Shown piece by piece: positions 33,991 to 47,810 of a DNA stretch of 64,000 bases (the first letter of the stretch is position 1; each line of letters starts with the position of its first letter). Location: positions 121,714,771 through 121,778,770 of the forward strand of contig JAUPFV010000001.1 in the NCBI GenBank assembly GCA_036936605.1. Reading direction: 5' to 3'. The stretch is from Limnanthes douglasii subsp. nivea. Taxonomy: Eukaryota; Streptophyta; Magnoliopsida; Brassicales; Limnanthaceae. The notes below the pieces were generated by a model. It made no database searches. It saw nothing but the letters and a program-made list of their open reading frames with translations, and was not told where the DNA came from. Both the position numbers and the translations under genes were made by a program.

Positions 33991-34915
33991 TAGGGCTGTT
34001 ATCGGTCCGGTTGGGTCCGGGTTTTTACAAAATCGGACCGAACCGATAATCTTGTCCGTTTGGACCGAACCGAATCGATAAGGTTTCGGTTTTGAAAACT
34101 AAAACCGAACCGGAACCGATAACAATCGGTCTGGTTCGGTTCGGTCCGGTTTACCGGACCGACAACTCTTTAAAAAAATTAATTTGAAACTTGTAACTAT
34201 TAATCACGTGGTCAGGCATTCAAGTAGTTGCCCAAACCTTGGTAAGTGAGAGGGTATGTTTGTGCCTCCTTTTATACAGATTGACACTTTCATCTTCAAT
34301 GGTAACTATCGATGTGGATTCTTTTAAACAAAACTCCTCTTCAATGGTAACTATCCTCTTCAATGATAACGATCGATGTGGGATTCTTTTAAACAAAATT
34401 CCAAATACTTATACTTTTTAAGATTATTCACACTGTTAATGGTCGTACATTATTTAATTATTGATTATTATATTTTATTATTTTTTTATGATTGGTTTTG
34501 ATATTAAACGTTTAATTATTAAAGACATACTACTGACTTAGTTATTAATATCTGTCAACAAAGAACTTAAAAATATATATTTCCTAAACTAATCTGTTAT
34601 AATTTAAAACAATTTTGTTTGTTAATTACAATAGGATAAATAATTTATTAATCGCAGATTTATTACGGCATAATATTTAAAATACATTAGTTTTAGTATA
34701 TTTTTAATAATTTTTTATTTCGATCCCGAATCGGTTCTTACCGGTTTTATCGGTTCGGTTCTTTACCGGTTTTTCGTTTCGATTCCTTATCGGTTTTCGG
34801 TTTTTAAAATAGAACCGCGAACCGGACCGTTAAGATTCGGTCCGGTTCTCGGTCCGGTCCTTATCGATTCGGTCCCAGTCCGGTTCTCGGTTCCGGAGAA
34901 CCGTTGACAGCCCTA
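33991..34915. mobile_element. Non-autonomous hAT-type DNA transposon
   Basis: 925 bp flanked by a perfect 8-bp duplication GCTAGGAC (33983-33990 and 34916-34923). Ends TAGGGCTGTTATCGGTCC and the inverse of the right end TAGGGCTGTCAACGGTTC match at 15 of 18 bases. Both subterminal regions (about 170 bp each) are dense in CGGTT/AACCG and CCGGT repeats, unlike the AT-rich middle. The 8-bp duplication and the TAGGG...CCCTA ends are hAT traits. No transposase is present. The middle has a local triplication of TCTTCAATGGTAACTATC (34293-34402). The perfect duplication suggests a fairly young or well kept insertion. Confidence 0.88.
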
Positions 34916-34923
34916 GCTAGGAC

Positions 34924-37900
34924 AATCCTTTAACATTTCTCAACATCAATTTTAAAACAAAAATCACAAAAACTTCAGTCTTAAAATCAAATATATAATC
35001 CTTAACATTCGTCAAAATCAACCTTAAAACAAAAATCATAAAAACTTTAGTTTCAAAATTAAATACTTACTAACAATAAATTTTTAATCTTTCAATTCTT
35101 TTATCATTTCTACTAGAATTAGATTCCTAAACTAAAATCGTGTATATAAACAATTAATACGCATGCTCTACAAAAGTCCGATTATGCTTTTTACCACCCG
35201 CTATGTTTTTTTCAATTTGGTCATATTTTGAAAACAGTTTATAAAATAGAAAATAAAAATTAGTATGGTATTGGAGTTCATATACTCCACTTGTATTAAA
35301 CGTAAAAAGAAAATGCAGTATTCCCTGGGGAGACTAAGCTTTTTCAAAGCTAATAAACGAAATAGTTATTAGTTTGGTGTAACAAAGATGTACAGATTCA
35401 AAGAATTTTGAAATAATGATTGGATTCATCTTTATCGTATCAATAATGACAAGGGGACTCGTTCTCCTTTTGGGAAAAAAAGAAACTAAAAAAAATTGCA
35501 AACACAATAAATATATAACCACGTCAACAAAATATCATATAAATACTATGCTACACTTCAAATGAACAACTTAAATCTAATTCACAATAACTTTTCCTTT
35601 TGAATGCATTTCTTGTTTAAATTTTTTTATATTATATAGATAATCTTATTCAAAGCAATATAAAATATCACCAATATATTGCTCAAAGAATTGATATGGT
35701 ACACTACTTTCGTTCTATTTTATTTCTATTTTAAAAAAGAAAATCTAACTAGGCTTGGTGATAAATAGAAGTAATTATTATATTTTTCAATATGTGTCGA
35801 AACTATAACTAAAATAGAATGAAAAATATCATTGGTGGATATTTGATAGGCTTGGTTGACTTTTGAAAATATTTAAAAATAATTTTTTTTATTGTTTTAT
35901 TTCGATTCCGTTTTGGTAAAAAATAATAAGCGATAGTTCATTTGTACTTTTTTTAATGTTTATATTTCAAATTATATTTTTCAATTTTAACACATTTATT
36001 CTTTTTTTTATTAATATTTGACCATATTATATTGTTTTTTTGTTCCACTTATGTAAACTATGTTATTCATATTTCCCTTGATGATTTAAATTGGGGTAAG
36101 TGCAGCTTCATGTCAAAGTTTATGTAGTAAATGAATATTTATTTTTGTGGGCACAAAAATAATTTTTTTGTTACATAAAATCATATTTGTATGAAAAATT
36201 ACTTGCTAGGGAGGCATTTATCAATGACGGAGAATAAGAGTAAAGTTCCCTTTGATTAGTTTAACTAATTGTAAACTTGGATTGCACTCTTAAAATTGGT
36301 ACTAAATTAATAAATTACATGCGGAGTTGTTTATTCAAAATGAAATTTGTAAATTTTAAAGGTTTTATCTTTTATAGTTTGCTACATAGATTGTAGGCTA
36401 ATAGGATCAGAGTGTTTGAAATACAAAAAATTGATGCACGGTAACTCTTGACGATGCCAGCATGAACAAGAATATATACACAAATATATTTAATATATAT
36501 AATCTTCTTAATATGTTGTTTCCTTTTACGTAAAATAAATTAATTTATTTGTGTGTATAAAAATATTTGGTTTTTGTAAGCTCGAAGATGAATGTTCTCG
36601 TTAGTATATTATATGTTGTTTTATTTTTCTTTCAATTGAAAATCTTTGGGTTACTTAAATCGTGTAAGGATTATAACCAGCTAGAGGGGGATATCAATGT
36701 TAATTTAACTAAGGTAGATATATTTTTCCTATAATGATTGTGAGTACTAGATTATTTTTTAAAAATTTAATGTTTGATCATCTATGTAGATTTCTTCCTC
36801 ATAAAGTATTTTTTTAGTTTATAGCTACACAAGGTTCATTATCGCACACATATGAATTAAATAGTTTATCTAGTAAAAATAAATAAATATTTGAAGTATC
36901 TATTGAGAATTATGCATAATAAGGCGTACCATTTGAAAATTTATAAACATTTGATATACCTCTTAAAAAATATCTCTAATTTTTACATGTTCGTATACTA
37001 ACAAAAATGAGAAGTAAATGATCTCTAAATATCATATATATCAAGCAAAAATAGTTTTAAAAAAATATTTATTTATCATAGGAAAACATATTCAATTAAG
37101 AATAAGTAAAAAATGTAAATATCTCGTTTAGCTATTCCGTTTATTCGAAAGAGATACAAACACCCAAAAACAAATCTAGTATATGCTTAATCAACATCTT
37201 GAATATGAGGTTAGTCCAAAACAAAAAGAAGATGGTTAGTCCAAAACAAAAAGAATATGGTTTTTGATGAAGAACACTAACATTTAAATCACTCACTTAG
37301 CAAGAAACCCTAAGGCGGTTGAAAATAAACTGTGAACGAGCGTCGTTGAAAAGTTAAGTTTTTATTATTAAGGTAAATATCATTAGTAAACAAACACAAA
37401 AACATAGATTAAAATGAGAGCGGTAATCCATCTAAAAAAGTATAAACATAACTTTACATCATTGTTGCCTATTGATATAAATATAATTCAACAATTACAA
37501 CAACAACAGAATAAAAACACAATAGAAAAACTATGAAAACAAAAAGTGCTAAAGATTAAAGAAAAGATAATCATACATATTCAAAACTATTAAAATCTAT
37601 TAGTCAAAGATATTAGTCAATTCCAAACATCTTATGATATATTAGATTATTGTGTTTTTAATATTAATCAAAGAGTCAATTATAAATATCTTATGATATT
37701 TGTCATGGACCAATCTACCAAATATTGTCTTACGTGTTTCCTTAATCTTGATCAAATAATTTTATCGTGTAAATATTGTTGACTTCTTTTGTTATGATAT
37801 TCTTGATTTTTCTTCCATTTTGGTGTTAATATGAGTCATTAACAAGTTCTAATGATTTTTTTATGAAGATGGGTTGAAATATAGGTTAGTTGGTTGCCAA

Positions 37901-38132
37901 AAAAAATATGTAATGAATGAAATGATTGATTCAGACTAAACCAGCTAAGATATCACTAGTATGAATAATTTTATATTGAAGTTTAAATTTTATTGGATTC
38001 GAATGGAATAAAATATTATAACTGATAATATAATTATAATTTTTTAATTTTTTTATCTATACAAAATAGTTGATAACTTATTTTTCCAAATTATTTTGTT
38101 TATAAAAATTTAAAAAATAAAATTTAAAAATT
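34924..38132. other. AT-rich spacer, no gene supported
   Basis: Very AT-rich, no ORF over about 62 codons, no recognised domain. Contains a near-direct repeat just right of the hAT element (AAAACAAAAATCACAAAAAC at about 34952 and again about 70 bases on). Confidence 0.5.
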
Positions 38133-41100
38133 CATTATTGGAGAAATAACATTTTACAACCCGTCATTAAATCTGTTGCAAAATCAATTACCATTAGAAA
38201 GGGGTTTATAACATATTTGCAACATGGTTATTTTTTACAGCTTCAGATTGGTTATTACCGTGACTTCGCAACATACCTAACATGTTGTTGCAAAATATTA
38301 TTGTCTCACAACTGATTAACAACGATTAAATTTTAATTTTTAAGAAAATATTTAATTAATCTACCAATAATTTAATTATGTGTTTACCACAAATTTGGTC
38401 GATGCAATATTAACCCGTTAATTCACTTACATAATCCGTTATTATACTAAATCTAACCCAATATTTTTGCTAACCGTAGAAATTTAAAAAAAAAATCATC
38501 ATTTTCCTTATTTCTTCAAAAAACGGAAGATAAACCTTAAATTATTAATCAACAAATGTAATTTTCTTCAGTTTTCCTATGATATTATCTCCTTCAACTA
38601 TCGTGATTCTCTTATTTTATTTTTGTATTAAGTTAATGTGTTGTTCTGAATCATATATCATCTATTTACAGATGCATAGCTTGAAGGTTTATTTATTTGA
38701 GCTTTAGGATTTTTAGTAAACTACATTAACTTATGTTTCTCTATATATGACATGCAAAACTTTCCTTTTCACTTTAATTTGATACTTGATTTGAGGTAGG
38801 TTCATTATTATCTGGTTGATTGATTTTAGTTTTTTAACCACCAATTTTATGGTTCACTTGATATTTTTATCAATTACTATATTTTTCTTGGTTGTTTGAT
38901 TTTTGTTCCGATTAAATATATTGGTGAATCATATCTTGTATGTTGTATATGATTACCGATTTGATATTTCTAAACTGATATACTAATCAACTTGCATTAA
39001 GAATTTAAGGTTTCACGAGGATTATTATTTTCAAGTAGCACATATAAACGGTCCATGTTAGCACATGAGGATAATATTATCTTATTGTGACGAGTTAGTT
39101 TATTTTATTGCAATGTGTTTATGATTTTACATTATATACTGCTACATTAAACATGAAAATTTGTCTCAAGTTGAGTTACTTGTTGTAAATGAAGCAACGA
39201 CTATTTTGTTTCCATTTTTTAAAGCATTACTTGGTCATTATCCACTTTCTTTCATCCACTATTAATGGGTATGCTTGTTTACTCTAACATTAACTAATGC
39301 GTCGTTAAGATTGTCCCAATATTTTCTTCATATTCAATTTTGGTACATAATCAGTTATGTGTATGTTTAATTCAGCTATGAAGGCACGTGGAAATCTTCA
39401 TCTCTAAACTTCTAGTAAATAAAAAAGCAAACTCGGACGTCTACCAACAATATATAGGGTTCTCAATCTTTTATTTTTGTGAATCTTGTCATAAATAATG
39501 TTTATTTTTTTTTGGTCAAATAATAATAATATTTAGTTGTTGAGGTCATTTTCGAATTAAACTAAGAATATTGTATAATTCATATACATACTAGTAATGT
39601 TGTCAAAGAATGTTGACATCGAATTTTTTATTGAGTATCTCAATTTGTTAGAAATTGATGATATATTTGTTCTTTAGTTGTAGGTTATATTTTCAAAAAG
39701 ATAGAACTAGACGAATATATTAGATATACCCCAAGCAATCCAATTTAATCATAACAAACTTCATACCCAATATTAGCGTGTACTAGATGTAAATTTTACA
39801 AAGTTAAATAGTCTATCTTCGATGACATTCATAATTAGTATACAAAATTCTCATTATTGGTCTCCATATGTTTTACGCATATTACCTCCGCCTAGTGAAT
39901 GTGATCTTTATTATGTAAACCCAGATACATTATTTTCATATCATAAAAATATCATGTTATTTTTTACAAAAAACTAAAGTGTGTACGAGTTAGTGGTATC
40001 CAATTAATGTTATTTTTATTATATTTTTACATATATGATGTATTTATCTTGAAGTGGATGATGGCTCTATATGTATGTTCTCACTATTTGTTTAAATTAC
40101 TAGATGTGCCAGTTTTTACACTAAGTAATTTTTATTATTTATTGATGCTTGGTATAGCATATAACATTCATGAAGTTCATGTTGATGAGTCGTAAAATCC
40201 ACTTCACGATATTTCACGATATTTTATGTGTTATTCATGTTTGCACCTTTACCTTCGAGAGGTGAAAATGTTATTTTTTTCTATATTATGTGTCTAACTA
40301 TAATTTATTGATAGTTTATATGAGACCTTCAATACTAAGACTCACTTGTATTGTCATAAGAAATATTAAGCTTCTTAAAGGGATTAAAAATATACTCTCA
40401 AGTGTGTTTGGAGGTCTATAAAATGAATTATAATAACTCTATAATAGAGATGTATGAATATCTAATTGTTATTAATTTTTTATAAGTTTGATCGGAAGTT
40501 TTCGTTTCACCCTATACCTATTATCAATTATGTAAAATATCTTTATTTACTTTACTTTGTCAATCATGACATGTGCATGCATAGTTATAATAAACTAACC
40601 AATATTTACATAAATACTTTCTTAAAGGGTGCATTTTTCGAAGATTTTCCCTCAAAATGTTAAACAATGGCGACCAACCATTTGGGGACTAGATACCATG
40701 GAAATTATTTGAAAATTTTCAAAAAAGAGTTTTTCCAAATCTTTATGGAGCTCAAATTGTAAGAATTACAACACATCTCAATACCACGAGGATAAAGTAT
40801 TAGTTTAATGACCACTTACTTTTGTCTGTTCATTATGGTTTATGAATATTGAACTTTGTTTTGGTTGGTATCTTGAGTTCATTATGAGTTCTTGACAAGT
40901 TATGCGCATCTATAATGCTAGATTTGATAAATGTTGTCATATTTTAGGGGACCATAACTTGATTGCTAGTGGGTTTGAGCATGATTATTCGGGCTAGATT
41001 TTCTTGGAGATGCATACAATAGTATTATAGGTACTTTGACGGACAGTTATCTCCTATATTTGAAAAATATATTTAAAATGATGTCAGTACTCCACATGTT

Positions 41101-41731
41101 TGAACTATTGGATCTATAAAGAAGGTTCATATGATCTAGTATTGGTTTAATTATTTGCTAGATTATCATTTAGTAGCTAAAAATTCCATAAGATTCTTCT
41201 ATTTTCTATTTGTCGATGGTTTTGGTTATCTTATATTCAAATTATTTTTTATAGTTAAGTGTCTATGATCATAAGATCCATATGAAGAAGACAAAATATA
41301 CAAATTCTTCCTCTAAAGATATTTGAGTTCACTCTGTCACACATTGTTTACATATGATATAGAGCGACTTAGAGCTTATACTAAAAATATTGTTGATTTT
41401 AATTCAATGAGATTTGATGTTTGTAAGTATTGTTACAAATATTTTTATATCTACTTGTGTATAGAGATAAGTTGCAAATGCATATAACTTGTATATTTAT
41501 TGAATGTTGGTATTAATATTTATATTTGAACTCTTTTGATTTTTTTTACCACGATATAAAAGTTTCATTGCTAATGATGTCGAGATTATTACTTATAGTA
41601 ACCATGTTGTTTATTTTGTAGTTTTTATAATTCACAAATTCTTCAACTGAATCATAATTATACTGCAGCAGAGCTTGATATATACTTCATAAAAAAAATT
41701 AATCTTTAACTAGAATAATATGCGTATAACA

Positions 41732-42047
41732 TGTATAATGATGAAAGCTTGATAAAAGCTTATTTATGTTCAAGTGATGAACAACGAGTATGGCTGCATG
41801 GAGCCACTTTCTCTCAAAGCTAACTAACTTATAATTTGTTAAACTAACTTAAAGCATGATAAAAGAATTGGATCAAAAAGATCAACCACTTAACTAATCA
41901 ATAGTTAAGTTTGTTAGGTTAAAGGGTTAGAAAAAGATGTATGCCTATATATATTAAACTCATTCTTCTGTAAATATAAGTCAAGAGTATAATAATAAAA
42001 ATGACTATGTTTTTCTTCATACTCTGTTTCTTATCAAAATTGTTACA
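41732..42047 (+). repeat. 5' LTR of copia E
   Basis: 316 bp, begins TGTATAATGATG, ends TTGTTACA. Matches the two halves of the right LTR, for instance CACTTAACTAATCAATAGTT against CACCTAACTAATCAATAGTT. Confidence 0.85.
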
Positions 42048-42089
42048 TGGTATTAGAGTAGGCTGCAAAAAGGTAAACTTTTAGTTCTT

Positions 42090-43000
42090 GAATTCTTGAA
42101 GGATTTTAATAAAATGGAGGATATTAATGACGTTAAGAATCGGGGAGACTCTGAACAATATTTAAAATTTGGTAGTGAAAGCAACATTCATAGTAATAAC
42201 AGAGAGATGGCAGTCAATCATCACTTTGACTATCCAGGTATACCGATCTTTAGTACAAAGCTAACCGAGAAGAATGACATTGTTTGGTGTAGATATATTA
42301 GGTTGTCATTTGCTTCCAAATATAAACTAAGTTTCATTGATGGAAGATCCATGGAGCCCTTGATGATTTCTGTTGAGTATGAATAGTGGAATCAAGTGAA
42401 TATCATTGTCTATTCTTGGATCATAAGTTCTATCATTGATCCTCCAAATTATTATGTTCTTAGATAATGCAAAAGAGTTATGGGAAGAGATTACTCAAAG
42501 ATACGGCTGCTACAATGGTTATATTGTCTATGAGTTAAAAAAGGAAATAAATTTTTTATCTCAATGAAGCTTGAGTGTGGTTGCATATTTCTCAAATCTC
42601 AAAGGCTTGTGGGATGAAAGAAATGCACTCATGCCTTTTTCCGATTTGTAAATGTGAAAATAAATGTGAGTTTGGCATGTACTTGGAATTAACAAAAAAG
42701 GAAGAAGAATAAAGATTAATGCAATTTCTTTTTGGTTTGAATGGAAACTTTGAGAAAGCCAAAAATCATATCCTCTTGATGGATCCCGTGTCATTTATAA
42801 ATAGAGTTTATGCCTTTGTGCTTTCTGTTGAAAGAAAAATGAACTTGAACAATCAAAGTGCGGAATCCTTTAATGATAATTTTGATATGATGGTAAAAGG
42901 ATATCAAGTTGGATGCACTTGGACAAAGGAAAGAATGACTACTTGAAATATAGTTATTGTCTTAAAAAATGACATACCAAATGTAATTGCTTCAATATAA
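42090..43000 (+). pseudogene. Copia E gag, decayed
   Basis: Plus-strand pieces: 42096-42386 with WCRYIRLSFASKYKLSFIDG (the WS/CRAMRxALxAKNKLGFIDG block of copia gag), then out of frame LSVVAYFSNLKGLWDERNAL near 42580, and QFLFGLNGNFEKAKNHILLM and FINRVYAFVLSVERK at 42719-42840. Order and motifs fit the UBN2/Retrotran_gag family. Confidence 0.8.
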
Positions 43001-43229
43001 AGGGATACTCTAATTTGTGGGGAAGAGAAATTTAAAAGGAAAGAATGGCATAAACAAAACAACTACATAATATGCCAAAAGTCCTTTGGACAATGGCAAA
43101 GAAGAAAGAAATAACATGCAGGGCTTGATGCTTACTGTCATGAAGGTGCAACAAGATTTAGAAATAATGCTTACACATGGAAGGAAACCAGAAGATGGTA
43201 AAGGAGATGCAAGTGTGAACTTTGCACAT

Positions 43230-44530
43230 TTTGAAGACTTTTTCAGATATATCTTCACCCAATGATATTAAGATTATAAATAAGAAGGGTAGCTTCTGGA
43301 TTATTATCATAGGGGCACCAAATCATATGTGTTGTGATCATTTTCTTTTTCTAATATTTATCCACCTAAAAAACCTTATGCTATTATATTACCAGATGGT
43401 TCCATCAAAATAGTCTTTTTCAAATGGTCAATTAAAGTCCATAACAAACTAACTCTACAAGACTACCTATATGCGTCATACTTTAGATTTAACTTGCTAT
43501 CCGTGACTAAATTTATAGCTTCTTCATTCACCTTTTTTAAATTCTTAAATGATCATTGTTTTCTTCAGGACCAACACTTTAAACAAGTGCTTGCAGTTGG
43601 AAACAATACAAAGGATTTTACCTTATTGATGATCAATCCTTTAGCCAAAGTATCGTTCAATCTACTTGTTCTAATTTTAATTTTTTATTTTCTAGTACTC
43701 CCAATGTAGCTACTGTAATATACCCAAATATATGACATCTTATACTTGATAATTGCTTTAATGATGTTTTAAGTTTTTAAATGTAACACGTTCGACTGAT
43801 GATAATAAAATCTATGGTGTTTTCTCCTTGTCTAAGCAACAAAGAAGTAATTTTCCTTCTAGAACCTAATATTATTTTAAGGATTTTGATTTGATTCATT
43901 TACACGTATGGGGACCCTATAGTGTATAAATTAATATTAGAAAGAAATATATTTTTTACAATAATGGATGATAGATGTACTTACACATTTTTTCTTAGAA
44001 TTAAAGCATAAAATCTTTCCACCTTGAAATAATTTGTTGCCTTGTGTCACTTCAGTTTAATGCCAAGTTCAAGTTCCTACGATCTAATAATGATACCGAG
44101 TTTCTCAATCACAATTTGTCTTATTTTCTGTCCAACTTTGGCATTATTCACCAAATAAATTGTCTGTATACTCCTTAAAAAATGACATTGTTGAAAGAAA
44201 ACATAAGCATTTTCTTGAAACTGCCAGATCTCTCGTGTTTCAATATAATCTTCTAAAGTTCTTATGGGGAGAATCAATAATAACTGCATATCTTATCAAA
44301 CGAATGTCATCTCATATTCCAGCATGGAAGTCACCTATTGAGATATTGACATCAATTCCACCTAATGTAATTAACCTAAGAGTTTTTGATTGCCTATGTT
44401 TTGCCCCAATCAATCCAAGAAACCATGATAAGTTTGCTCCTACATCTTATAAGGTTGCGTTTGTAAGATATTCATTCACTTAAAAGGACTATAGTTTATA
44501 TAATTTACAAACTCATAAGTTGTTATTGTC
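43230..44530 (+). pseudogene. Copia E protease and integrase remnants
   Basis: The integrase C-terminal half is clear at 44160-44483: NDIVERKHKHFLETARSL (Glu of the catalytic triad region), KFLWGESIITAYLIKRM, KSPIEIL and LRVFDCLCFAPINPRNHDKF. Upstream, weaker text near 43290-43400 and 43870-44100 fits the protease and first half of integrase but is heavily broken. Confidence 0.75.
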
Positions 44531-44999
44531 TAGAGACGTACACTTTTAAGAAGACTTTTTTCCTTTCAAAACTAATGTTTTTCATGATCGTGTTCCTATT
44601 CCAATTATTAATCATTGTGATGAACAAAGCAGTATCCAACATAAATCAACAATGCCACATAATGCCACTTTATTTTGTGATCATAGTCCTATTAATAATA
44701 TTTATGATCCTTGTATCTTATATGAAAATGTAAATCCATTTGTTTTGCATGATTATACTGTTGATAAATATATTCCCATCAGGGCTAGTACTAGGGTTAA
44801 ACAAAAATCAGCATGACTCAAACATTTGATGATAAACATGCACTTTCAAACATATCTTCTTCTCCATATGTTCCCCAAACTTTCCTTTTATAAACAATGT
44901 TGTCCTTGATGCATCACACATGGATTGTTTTTGCAAATGTGTCACTTGTCCAAGAACCTCAATCTTATGAAAAAGCTAAACATCTTCATGGATAGATCA

Positions 45000-45910
45000 T
45001 AGTCATGGAAAAGGAATTACAAGCCTTAAACTTCAATAATACTTGGGAGCTCTCTTATCTACCTTATGGCAAGAAAGCTATAGAATCTAGACGGATTTTT
45101 AAGGTTAAAAGAATGACGGGACTGTAGATAGATTGAAGAAAGTCTTGTGACTAAAGGGTACACATAAATAGACGAAGAAGACTATAATGATAGCTTTCTC
45201 AAGTTAACAAGTCTACCACTATAAGAATTATCTTTGCTTTAGATTCTTCAAGGGGATTGTCGGTGCATCAACTAGACATTAATAATACATTCTTGCATGG
45301 ATCATTAGACAAAATTATCTACATGAAACCACCACTAGGTCTGTTTGACAAAGGAAATCATAGGGTGTGCAAGCTTATCAAGTCAATCTATGGATTAAAA
45401 CAAGCGTCAAGGTAATTGAATCATACAATAATAGAGAAACTTGTTGCTTTTGGCTTCATCTAATCACTACACGATATAACGCTGAGACATTAATACTTGT
45501 ATATATTGAAGATATTTTTACCAATCCATGATTATTCTACACAATTTACTAAAGTCAAGACATATTTGCACGATATTTTCACTGTGAAATATCTTTGTGT
45601 GGCTAAATTCTTCATTGGTATTGAGGTTTTACAAAAAAAAATGAAGGTATTTTCTTAAACCAACAAAAATATATTTTGGATATGCTGACGAAAATTGGAC
45701 TCCTTGGATGCAAGCCTGCCAAGACTCCTACGATTGCTGGCATAGATTTAACTAAAATTGACTCTTAGTTGATTCAAAATAAGAGAGGCTACAAAAGGTT
45801 AATTGGAAAGCTTTTATACTTAAACTGTACTAGACCATATATTATATTTGATGTTCAACAGCTTAGTCAGTATGTTCATCAACCACGGGCTACATCAGAA
45901 TTATTTGACT
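45000..45910 (+). pseudogene. Copia E reverse transcriptase, decayed
   Basis: EKELQALNFNNTWELSYLPYG with KKAIESRRIFKVK (45006-45110), then SVHQLDINNTFLHGSLDKI (catalytic Asp block near 45260), IYMKPPLGLF and VCKLIKSIYGLKQASR (45320-45412). The YVDD-type box near 45490 is degraded. Later text QKYILDMLTKIGLLGCKPAK and RLIGKLLYLNCTRP is the RT-RNase H link. Confidence 0.82.
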
Positions 45911-46017
45911 CATCGATGAAGTATTTAAAAGAATACAAATCACAATGACTGTTTTTTACATCATATTCTCCGTTAATCATTTAATCCAACTATGATGATG
46001 ATTGGGGCTCATTTACA

Positions 46018-46320
46018 ATTATAAGAAAGTCAGTCATAGGTTTCTATCTCTTTTTAGGTACTTTTTTAGTTTCTTGTAAAATGAAAAAATAGACCATTGT
46101 AAGCAGAAGCCCAGTAGAAGCAGAATATCGGGTCATGGCTTCTACAGTTTGTAAAATTCAGTGGTTATCTTATATCCTTATAGATTTAAATATTTCTTTA
46201 TCGTTACCTATTATTTTATATTGTGATGATATGGTAGCCATTCATATAATATTTAATCTTGTTTTCCATGAACGGGTGAAACATATAGATATTGATAGAT
46301 ATATTGTCATAAACCAGTAA
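46018..46320 (+). pseudogene. Copia E RNase H, C-terminal remnant
   Basis: The frame at 46135-46320 reads MASTVCKIQWLSYILIDLNI, YCDDMVAIHI and FHERVKHIDIDRYIV, equal to the usual EYRAMA...W-LLxDL...CDNxAAxHIAxNPVFHERTKHIEID block of copia RNase H. The first catalytic Asp region is upstream and out of frame. Confidence 0.85.
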
Positions 46321-46471
46321 GGCTTCATCAGACCTGCCCACATACCTACCAAGTTATAACTTGCTGAGATATTCACCAAGACACTGCTTAGCTTCTCATT
46401 TCATTATTTCTTTTCCAAGGTGAACTTTTGCGACTTCTTTAAGGCTGCATCTTGAAATGGGGCGGGGGAGG

Positions 46472-46681
46472 TTATATAGAATAATGAGAGCTTGATAAAA
46501 TCTTATTTATGTTCAAGTCACGCACAAGGAGTTATGGTTGCATGAAGAATCTTTCTCTCAAAGTTAACAAACCTATACTTTGTTAAACTAACTAAACTAG
46601 GATAAAAAAATGGATCAAGAAGATCAACCACCTAACTAATCAATAGTTAAGTTTGTTAAGTTAAAGGGTTAGCAAGAGATA
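46472..46681 (+). repeat. 3' LTR of copia E, left half
   Basis: Matches the left LTR from its start to AAAGGGTTAG; interrupted by element F after AGATA. The right half resumes at about 50545. Confidence 0.82.
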
Positions 46682-47031
46682 TGTTGTGAATGAGTCGAAT
46701 AGTGCCTTGACAGTGTATTATGTCCGGCAGTACAGTTTTGTGTTGTGATAGTGATATTGTCCAATCACTTGAGTTAGTCTTGTGGTATGGGCCCATTAGG
46801 CCCATAGTCTAGTAAGTCTATTAATTCCCTATAAATAGATTACTAGGGCAACACAAAACACAATCTGAAATCTATAACCTTTTCTATCATAGTGAAACTC
46901 TTTCTCTGGCGGCGCCCGTGGACGTAGACAATTGTCGAACCACGTTAAATCCTGTGTTTCATTTAAATCTTTCCTTCGTATATATTTTGTCCTTGAGCCA
47001 TTTTATGATAATTGCATAGTATTTTATAACA
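46682..47031 (+). repeat. 5' LTR of copia F
   Basis: 350 bp, begins TGTTGTGAATGAG, ends TTATAACA. A CTATAAATAG box lies at about 46830, the likely core promoter, and a CT-rich CTTTCTCTGG stretch downstream. Confidence 0.92.
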
Positions 47032-47087
47032 AAATTGGTATCAGAGCCACGTGGTGAAATTAGGGCTATTGCAATTAGGGTTTCACA

Positions 47088-47810
47088 ATGGCGTCTACAG
47101 CAACAAAATACATGATTAAAAAATTTGATGGGGGATCTAGCTTTGCGTTGTGGAAGATTAAACTGAAATCTTCATTGGTACTGCAAGGGCTATAGAAGGT
47201 TGTGGAGAATAAGTTACCAGAAGAGATGAAAGAAGAGGTGAAACAAGATCTTCAAGAAAAGGCTTTGTGCTGGATTTTAATGAGTGTGAAAGACAATGTG
47301 CTTCGCGAGATTAGTGGTGAGAAGACTGCTGCCTGCACATGGAAAAATCTAGGAGATATTTACTCAGAGAAATCAGTAGTAAACCGATTATACTTGAAGA
47401 AACATTTGTATGATTTCAGACTGAAAGAAGGTATGTCCATAACAGAGCACCTAGATAATTTTAAATCAATTATAATGGACTTGGAGAAGATAGATTGAGG
47501 ATGATGATCAAGCTTTGTTTGTATTGAGATCGTTACCAGCTCCCTATGAAAACTTCGTAGATACCATTGTGTATGGTAAGGATAATTTATCGCTAGCAGA
47601 TGTCAAAGGGGCACTGAAATCAAAAGAGATGAGACAGTTGCAGCCAGACAATCAAGCTGAAGGGGAAGGTCTAAAAGCAAAGCGAGTTCTTTAAGAAGGA
47701 AGAACTTGAGGTCCAAGTCAAGGGTGAAGCACTCAAACTGTTATGAATGCGGTGAGCAGGGTCATTATAAAAGAGATTGTCCGAAACAGAATGGTAAGAA
47801 ATGAAATCAA
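47088..47810 (+). pseudogene. Copia F gag
   Basis: Start MASTATKYMIKKFDGGSSFA-LW at 47088, followed by an early TAG (after KSSLVLQGL). The frame 47202-47498 carries TCTWKNLGDIYSEK-type text (ACTWKNLGDIY) and NRLYLKKHLYDFRLKEGMSI, the UBN2-type gag core. A frameshift follows at about 47498. Zinc knuckle CYECGEQGHYKRDC at about 47740 is complete (CX2CX4HX4C). At least three lesions. Confidence 0.87.

Noticed and set aside
39600..41640. A host gene or CACTA transposase in this stretch
   Set aside because: Several frames have short open runs (for example 40007-40195 and 40466-40663), but none shows a motif I can name.
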